From an uncultured Clostridia bacterium (lineage in GTDB: Bacteria > Bacillota > Clostridia > TANB77 > CAG-508): DNA of 39,663 nucleotides. Position numbers and translations under genes: made by a program. Under the pieces are notes generated by a model. That model was not told the origin of the DNA and did not search any database. It saw nothing but the letters and a program-made list of their open reading frames with translations. Location of the stretch: positions 1-39,663 of the forward strand of contig CAKOTX010000010.1 of the NCBI GenBank assembly GCA_934120315.1, read 5' to 3'. Positions within the stretch are counted from its first letter, which is position 1. Every line of letters starts with the position of its first letter. Positions 39,161 to 39,663 of this stretch are shown one piece after another.

Positions 39161-39439
39161 TTACTTTCTTACTGTTATGAATTTTAGAATTCCATCTGTA
39201 ATTCTGTAAATTCTTTCTAATTCAGCTATAGCTTCTGGTTTTGATTCGAAATTGAATTGTACATAATAAGCTTCTTTATTCTTTTTGATTTCATAAGCTA
39301 ATTTTCTTTTTCCTAAGTCTATAACTTCTTCAACTTTACCATTTTCATTGATTAATCCTGTAAATTTTTCTTCTAAAGCTTTTAATGTAGCTTCATCAAA
39401 TTCTGGATTAATAATGATAACACTCTCGTATTTGTTCAT
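39161..39439 (-). CDS. rpsF: 30S ribosomal protein S6
   Basis: Small-subunit platform protein, partner of S18. The 92-residue product MNKYESVIIINPEFDEATLK has the usual length and ends with an ILKFITVRK strand. Start choice: a GTG 9 bases upstream lies inside the AGGAGGT, so the ATG at 39437-39439, 7 bases after the site, is used. It opens the rpsF-ssb-rpsR operon. Confidence 0.96.
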   Translation of the reverse strand: MNKYESVIIINPEFDEATLKALEEKFTGLINENGKVEEVIDLGKRKLAYEIKKNKEAYYVQFNFESKPEAIAELERIYRITDGILKFITVRK

Positions 39440-39465
39440 TATTTTCACCTCCTCTTGGATATATA

Positions 39466-39484
39466 ACTCATATTCTTTATGAGT
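39466..39484 (-). promoter_or_regulatory. Leader hairpin of rpsF
   Basis: A perfect 7-base stem ACTCATA/TATGAGT with a 5-base loop, just upstream of the ribosome binding site. Leaders of rpsF in many bacteria bind the S6-S18 pair; I could not confirm the conserved bulge motif here. Confidence 0.4.
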
Positions 39485-39530
39485 AAGGGCTCTATTTTGA
39501 TCTACAGTTTTTTGTTTTTCAAAATGAGCT

Positions 39531-39556
39531 TATAGTGAAAGTAATATTTCACTATA
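39531..39556. promoter_or_regulatory. 10-base dyad upstream of rpsF
   Basis: TATAGTGAAA and TTTCACTATA form a perfect inverted repeat with a 6-base centre, between the tRNA-Gly terminator and rpsF. TATAAG at its minus-strand end could serve as a -10, but no good -35 was seen. Confidence 0.4.
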
Positions 39557-39560
39557 AAAT

Positions 39561-39588
39561 AAAAAACAAACGATTTCCCGTTTGTTTT
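39561..39588 (-). terminator. Intrinsic terminator after tRNA-Gly
   Basis: A perfect 10-base stem AAAACAAACG/CGTTTGTTTT with a 6-base loop and T-rich continuation on the minus strand, three bases beyond the tRNA 3' end. Confidence 0.8.
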
Positions 39589-39591
39589 ATT

Positions 39592-39663
<72 letters not shown>

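Overview
The window looks like chromosomal DNA from a low-GC, anaerobic, endospore-forming member of the Bacillota (class Clostridia). The evidence is strongly AT-rich coding DNA, AGGAGG-type ribosome binding sites, a type II fatty acid synthase cluster with a four-subunit acetyl-CoA carboxylase, an oxygen-sensitive class III ribonucleotide reductase, an H-type small acid-soluble spore protein, and HrcA/CIRCE control of hsp70 genes. Nearly every gene is on the minus strand. The plus-strand genes are one foreign-looking gene at 21221-21877, a Crp/Fnr-type regulator, a D,D-carboxypeptidase, ribosomal protein L28 and the spore protein.

Layout, right to left (direction of transcription). (1) 39663-38301: end of a tRNA-Gly, then rpsF-ssb-rpsR. 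(2) 38297-35754: sspH, a uridine-kinase-like nucleoside kinase, an RNHCP zinc protein and rpmB. (3) 35599-30067: a secreted M6-type metalloprotease with a C-terminal dockerin, a membrane-anchored Ig/cadherin-like surface protein directly behind it, and a divergent dacF-like carboxypeptidase. (4) 29998-27012: a Crp/Fnr-type regulator divergent from nrdD, with a perfect dyad between them. (5) 26896-21999: hrcA-grpE-dnaK-dnaJ behind a promoter flanked by two degenerate CIRCE operators. (6) 21990-20231: an accessory patch of three small single-gene units, each with its own promoter and terminator. (7) 20079-16400: trpS-obg-nudix and a putative metal exporter. (8) 16322-13998: an isolated VirD4/TraG-type coupling ATPase. 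(9) tRNA-Glu, a calcium-type P-ATPase and an L,D-transpeptidase. (10) 9844-6: an eleven-gene lipid operon, acyl-CoA/ACP ligase-birA-fabD-fabG-fabF-accB-fabZ-accC-accD-accA-fabI. Its genes are nearly all touching or within a few bases, which suggests one transcript that makes malonyl-CoA, attaches biotin to AccB and runs the elongation cycle; fabH and acpP are not in it.

The most unusual part is 20.2-22.0 kb. A gene at 21221-21877 has about 50% GC in sampled lines, far above its neighbours. It encodes a predicted helix-turn-helix joined to a degenerate PIN-like fold and is framed by 16-of-17-base inverted repeats. The larger segment holding it and a second small gene is bounded by an exact 21-base direct repeat of the dnaJ 3' end, as expected of an insertion into dnaJ. 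Other points of interest are the coupling ATPase with no conjugation genes near it, the dockerin protease/surface protein pair, and a family of long intergenic palindromes (9.9, 17.3 and 26.95 kb) sharing a GGTCGGTCC core.

Several starts were chosen by ribosome-binding-site spacing rather than by longest open frame (accA, the ligase, the P-ATPase, virD4-like, grpE, nrdD, the Crp-type gene, rpmB, rpsF). All functions are read from sequence motifs; no database search was run.
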